Source: Trema orientale (lineage: Eukaryota > Streptophyta > Magnoliopsida > Rosales > Cannabaceae). Taken from it: a stretch of 64,000 bases of DNA. The stretch is taken from contig JXTC01000080.1 in NCBI GenBank assembly GCA_002914845.1, forward strand, positions 568,474 to 632,473, given 5' to 3'. Shown in pieces: positions 59,193-64,000 of this stretch (positions are counted from its first letter, which is position 1; each line of letters starts with the position of its first letter). The notes under the pieces were generated by a model. That model did no database searches and had not been told where the DNA came from. It was given only the letters and a program-made list of their open reading frames with translations. The position numbers were made by a program, and so were the translations under genes.

Positions 59193-60304
59193 CATAGAAA
59201 CGGCGCGGGAAGGTAATATAGCCGTTAGAATTGTGCAACTTCTAGCTCTGAAAATCTTTATGGCCAAAGGTTTACACGTGTGATTATTCCTTTTATGCAT
59301 TGTAAGCGGGTCCCACCGCCATGTGTAACACTTTTTCATGGGGGGTGTGTGTGCGTGTTTTTTTTTTTCTTTTTCCTTATATTTATGGCAGTTTATGGCA
59401 GTATAGACTATAGATAGGCAGGGGTGTTCATCCAAATTAATGTGCATTTTTTTTCAGCATATTAATTTTTATCCTCAAAAAAACTTTTTAACAAAATCAG
59501 TCTGATCCACAAATGTGTGATTAGATCAATTACTTTTTAATCGATTACGTTTTAGCAAATAAAACTAGAATGTTTTGTTGTAAACAAATTTCAATTCAAT
59601 AAAATTGATCTTCTAGTGAATTTTAGATTATTTTTCTCGTCAATCCCGTATCAGTCTCCCCATATATGTTACCAACATTCCTACCAAAGCAACGTATATA
59701 TGGATAATTGCCAAAAAAATTTTTGTAATTTTAACTATGTTTTTTATTTTGTGTAAAATTATGCCTTTATATTTCAAATTTTTACAAATATGTACTTTAT
59801 GTATATAAATTGGATGATTTGTATTAATTATTTTAAGTTATTTTTAATAAATTTTTTGTATTAGACAGTTAAAGTAAGATATTTTTAATTCAAATCCTAT
59901 GTATAGTGACAAATTTGTTAGTTAATTTATATGCAAGCGTGAAAATTTATAGAGGTTTGAGATGTGAAAGTATAATTTTGAACAAGTCAAAAGATATAGT
60001 TAAATTTGTAAAAAAAAATTTATACTTAGTGGTATTATTTTTCGGATAACCCTATATATATTGATATTAGAAAGGCACCAGAGCAATATTAAGACTACTA
60101 ATAAATAAATGATACAAATAGTAGAAAATTCACTTGTATAATTCACGTTCAAAGCACACCAGTAGAGAGCTTATAGGCCACAGCAACAAATAGAAAAAAC
60201 AACGACAAGGCTCAGAGAGGGAATTTAGTAGAATCTGAGAGGAAAGAGAATCCTATTCCTATGGCTGTGGCTATAGGAGTGTGCCGGTGTGGACGAATCA
60301 TTCT
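59193..60304. other. Intergenic DNA between the DUF617 and NPF genes
   Basis: The DUF617 promoter region is at the left; a family-C element at 59702-60052 is listed separately. 60053-60304 should contain the NPF 3' UTR. Confidence 0.5.
59702..60052. repeat. Family-C element (copy 3)
   Basis: Starts GGATAATTGCCAAAAAAA and ends TTTTTCGGATAACCCTATA, inverted ends. Inner blocks TATATTTCAAATTTTTACAA, TTTTAAGTTATTTTTAATAA and AAGTCAAAAGATATAGTTAA are shared with 50339-50698. Confidence 0.68.
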
Positions 60305-63300
60305 CTACGCAATTTCATTCATCTCGACGACGTCGTTTTGAGATTCAGAGTCGTAAACGACAAGGGGAGTACTAGACAAGTAATGCTTGGCAAAGAGTTG
60401 GAAGTAAACAAAGTTGACGAGTCCAAGAGCTGCGATGGTGTAGAAGTAATAGTCAAGCCTGTTCTTGTTGAAGTCACTTCCCTCCAACCACGCCGAGTTC
60501 CCATTCCCACCCGTAACGCTCTTTATAAACGCTATTATTATCGTGTTCACGTAACTCGATATCGACATCGTCAAGAAGAAGATCCCTCCGGCCACCGTCC
60601 TCATTATCTCCGGCCAACTCGTCGTCAAGTGCTCCATTAGAGTTATCCCAGCAAAAGCTTCGACCAGACCCGCCAATGAGAACGGCAGTATCAGATACCA
60701 GACGGGCATGGGGGAAACGAACGAGTTGGTTCCGTTGCCGAGAGCTAGTTCCCGGCGCTTCTTCTCGACGAGGCCGGAAGCCACCATGGACACGATCGAG
60801 AAGATGATTCCGATGTCGAGTCTCTGTTTCACGGTGAGTCTTCTGTCTTTTTTGCTGTATTTTCTGGTCAAGGGAATGAAGACTTTTTCGTAGAGGAGAA
60901 CCCAGATCGAGAGGGTGAGCATCTTTGAGAGCTTGACCCAAGCCGGCGGGACTTGGAAATGGGTTCCGACCTTTCGGTCCATCTGAATCGCTTGAAGGAT
61001 TCCGAACGTTGCAGGTTGATCCATGGCGATGAAGCAACCGACCCCTGTTAGCAGAACAGGGAGGCTAGTCAGGATGCACTTGAGGTGTTCGACTGTTTGC
61101 ACGCTCGTTAATCTCCACCCGTTTTGGGGGTTTCCCAGATCGTTTAACTCGTTCATGTTGGTGATCAGAGCGGCCTTGTCCAGAAAACTCAGCCGGGTTG
61201 TACGGACGAGCCTTTTCGCCGGCGCCGGGGGAGTGAAATCGTAAAAGGGTGTTTGCCCGTTGTTGGAAATGGTAAGGTTTTTTTTTCGAAACGAGGCGAC
61301 GACAACCTTGACCAGGTCGCTGATGATGCTTCCCTGAGGTCTGACCAGGACGTAGGTATGGCGGCCGATGAGGAAAAGGGTGATGGAGACGACGAAACAG
61401 GCGGTTGGGACGGCGAAGCCCAGAAACCAGCTGACGTTGGTCTGGATGTAAACGACGGCGGTTAGGCTGAATATGATGGCGACTGTAAACAGGAAGAAGT
61501 ACCAGTTGAAGAAGCTGCCCAGTTGTCGTTTTCCCTTCTCTGTTGTCGTATCGAACTGGTCTGCGCCGAAGGAGATGTTGCATGGTTTAATGCCGCCACC
61601 GCCGATGGCCGTGAGTCCGAGTGACAAGTGGAGGAAAGCGATTTGCCAAGCCTTCGGTTGTTCGCAATTTGATTCGCCCGGGCGGCAGTGGGTGGGCGTC
61701 ATCTCCGGTACAGCCGCGGTTAGAGTCAGCACCCCCATTCCCTGTTGAAACGACACCCAATATTATTTTATGTATTAATGTATTAATCTTATGAATTTTT
61801 TTTATTTTAAAAAGTCGACTTGATTAATGATTTCTATTTATTATAAATTAAAAAAAATACCTATTACTGTCTAATTTCCACCTCACCCCACCTACACTTA
61901 TTATAAATTAAAGAAAAATACTTATTATTACCTAATCTCTACCGAATCCCACCTCACTTAAATTAAAAGAAAATACTTATTATTACTTAATCTCTACCCA
62001 ATCCCACCTCACCTCGTTAGAGGTAATAGGCTTGAAAGCCTATCCTAGTGTGATTTGAACCTAAGACTGAAATTCTAGATAGTGGGTACTCTTATCACTT
62101 GAACCAACCTACTTCGTCATTAATCTTATGAATCCTTATTTGTGTTCTAACTTTTTTTTTCAAGCTTATGAAATCATTAAACAGAAGGAAATAAAAATAT
62201 GAAATTTGATACTTTTTTTTTTTTGATAGTAAATGAAATTTGATATTCAATACTACGGTTTTTAACCAGACAAACGTGTTATTAGGTTTTGGGCTTTTAA
62301 CTCTAGTCCTCTACTAAATGGACATTTAATTATGAGAGAAATTAGGGATAAAGGGTCTCCATCTTAATTCTTAGTTCTGGAAAGCATTTTAAATGTCATT
62401 TTTCAAATTGTCCCAATAATATTTAATATTTTCTTTTTTTTGGGAAATAATTACACGTTAAGATAATAAGGATCATTGATTTACTACTTTTGAAACAAAA
62501 GTTAAGAAAATATTTCATGTCAATTGTCTCAATTCTTGTAAAGAGGCAGAAAGCTTGAGACTTTATTGAGCTATTCGGGTAAAAGAGCTGTTTGGCAGTT
62601 GAAAGGGGGTGGGGGGGGATATGCAGTACTTTTCTTTTCTTTTCTTTTCTTTTCTTTTCTTTTGGATACTAGATTGTTTTAATAAACAAACCCACTAACT
62701 TGGGATGGGAGAGCAAAGCTAGAATTAGGAGCTAATATGTAGCTAATAATATCAATCAAGGCATTAATTTACCAGAAGGGAAGCAATGGAGCCGTAAAGT
62801 ATAGTTTTGAACTTTCCAATCCAAGCATCAGCAACGAAGGCGCCGAGCAGAGGCAAAATATTGCCAAAAGCAGCCCATAACATGAGCATCTTGATTGAAG
62901 CTACGTTGTCCAAGTTGTACATGTTGCGCAGATACAGCACCATATTTGCTGCCAGACTCATCCCAGCCATCTTCTCAAACGTCTCATTTCCTTTTAAAAA
63001 AGACACAATAAACATGTTTCAAAACAACCTTAATTTCTGAGAAAATCATTTTCAAAACAACCCTCATTTCTAACAAAATCATTAACTAAAAAAAAAAATC
63101 TAAGCTATTAGAACTTGCGGGTTCGAGAGTTGAAATGTGAATACGTGATTGATCAAACACAAAGCTATATATATATATGTATATATAAACATGACTTACC
63201 AAGAATGTATTTGACGGATTTCCATCCACCAGGTGCTCTTTTGGGAGGTTGGGATTCAGAGATTTGAGCAACTTGAACTCTGTTGAGCATTGCCATCTCT

Positions 63301-63386
63301 GTTTCCCAATCCCGAGCTCTTCTTCGCCTTCCTCTTGGGCTCTCTCTTCCTCTATGCCACTCAGTTTCGTACTTTCTTCTGCTCAT
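60305..63386 (-). CDS. NRT1/PTR family transporter, NPF1/NPF2-type
   Basis: Complete 613-aa member of the NPF family of proton-coupled membrane transporters. Exons: 63386-63200, 62990-62773, 61741-60305; junctions give ILG|NETFEK (split Gly codon) and LL|GMG. Exon 2 is exactly 218 nt, like exon 2 of the NPF gene at the left edge, an ancient family boundary. The proton-coupling ExxEK motif is ETFEK (65-69). Further family motifs are GGIKPCNISFGADQFD, FFNWYFF, the FLDKAAL loop end and QVPPAW. The GGI.PCN wording suggests subfamily 1 or 2, whose known members move nitrate or glucosinolates; the substrate here is unknown. The last exon is not split, whereas the left-edge NPF gene has an intron at the FLDKAA boundary. 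The N-terminus is Arg-rich. A second in-frame ATG at codon 31 is an alternative start. The SINE at 61797-62118 lies in intron 2. Confidence 0.9.
61797..62118 (-). mobile_element. SINE with 15-bp target duplication, in an NPF intron
   Basis: Exact copies of ATTAATCTTATGAAT lie at 61782-61796 and 62119-62133. On the minus strand it starts with a tRNA-like head: GGTTCAAGTGATAAGAG (A box) and TTAGGTTCAAATCAC (B box). It has a body with about three tandem units of roughly 55 bp (GAGGTGGGAT..GGTAGAGATT, AATAATAAGTATTT) and an A-rich tail. 322 bp, in the same orientation as the host gene. Confidence 0.88.
62631..62662. repeat. (TTTTC)n microsatellite
   Basis: Six or so TTTTC units, preceded at about 62606-62619 by a G-run (GGGGGTGGGGGGGG). 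Intronic. Confidence 0.9.
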
Positions 63387-64000
63387 AAACCTTTCTCATA
63401 TATAGAGTTTGGCTACAGCTAATAATACATGTTACTACTCGGTATGGATTTTTTTTTTTTTCTTTTTTTGATAATCTTGGTGAGTGCATGGATATTCCGC
63501 TTATAGTAAATTATTGGTTTAATGTAAAATGTTTCCTTTCATTCTGAGATGTTTGGGTACTGTCTAAAATCGTTTTTCTGTTCAGAGTATTTATGGAAAA
63601 TTTCTTAAGCTAGTGGACATCATTACAAGTGTAAACTGACAATGAAATTATTGTTATAGATTAAAGGCATAAATATATTGCTTTTAACAAATAAAAGATA
63701 CATATTAAAAACTTGTTCTAACCAATTTATTACGCCAGAGAAAATTGGGTTATTTAGGAACTGTATTCCAAAGCATATTATTTAAAATATTTTTTTGAAA
63801 CAAAATAAGGGTGGAGTAAGCCGATTAGGTGTCCAAAACATGTGTAGATTGGGCAAAATATCTGTGCGTGGTACAAGTTTTAGTGGGAACACATTTTCCA
63901 AAATTACATTTTCGTATAGAAATTAAAACAGATATTTATCTTTATGCGGATTATCCAGAAAATTACTGTATTTTAGGTAATATATAGATTTCCATAATGA
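63387..64000. other. 5' flank of the NPF gene
   Basis: Promoter side of the leftward NPF gene. CTATATATGAG on the minus strand (63397-63407) is only 13 bp from the first ATG. No other gene or repeat is seen up to the window edge. Confidence 0.45.

Noticed and set aside
58358..59447. Long open frames overlapping the DUF617 gene, including a 355-codon minus frame
   Set aside because: Arg/Pro/His-rich shadow frames of a GC-rich exon; the DUF617 motifs are all in one other frame.

Overview
The window is nuclear DNA of a eudicot plant. It is AT-rich, with spliced genes carrying plant GT-AG introns, and it holds plant-only families: NRT1/PTR transporters, a BEL1-like TALE homeodomain protein, a MIZU-KUSSEI1-like DUF617 protein and a plant galactose-oxidase-like enzyme. 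One undetermined base (n at 1486) marks it as draft assembly. The species cannot be told from the sequence.

Genes, left to right: (1) a 5'-truncated NPF5.6/5.7-type transporter on + (exons 1615-1832, 2578-3128, 3914-4787; its first exon lies off the left edge); (2) an intronless, GC-rich glyoxal/galactose-oxidase-like (GLOX) gene on - (5929-7563), convergent with the transporter; (3) after about 27 kb without a recognisable gene, a PENNYWISE/BELLRINGER (BLH9) orthologue on + (34814-39389, 4 exons, 664 aa); (4) a mitochondrial-carrier-family gene on + (45264-49535, 7 exons, 354 aa); (5) a dynein light chain (LC8) gene on - (55079-56567, 2 exons); (6) a DUF617/MIZ1-like gene on - (58310-59047, 1 exon); (7) a complete NPF transporter of NPF1/NPF2 type on - (60305-63386, 3 exons, 613 aa).

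The combination NPF5.6/5.7 - GLOX - mitochondrial carrier - DUF617 repeats what I remember of two duplicated Arabidopsis blocks (At3g53940-53950-53960 and At2g37880-37890-37900). The window therefore probably keeps an ancestral gene order that Arabidopsis has split between two paralogous segments. This needs a database check.

The non-genic DNA (about 7.6-34 kb, 39.4-45 kb and 50-55 kb, plus introns) is mostly short non-autonomous transposons; I found no autonomous transposase or reverse transcriptase. Elements whose ends can be read include two hAT-like elements with 8-bp target duplications, a Tourist-type MITE nested in an older element, a second nested pair with a 9-bp duplication, two SINEs with 14-15 bp duplications, two foldback-like elements with long inverted repeats, and an approximately 890-bp element filled by a purine-strand minisatellite.

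The most unusual structures are in or copied from the last intron of the carrier gene. There, three tandem 156-bp units each encode a near-perfect long hairpin. The same intron segment recurs in direct orientation near 53.3-54.2 kb, where it lacks one MITE and so records the empty insertion site.
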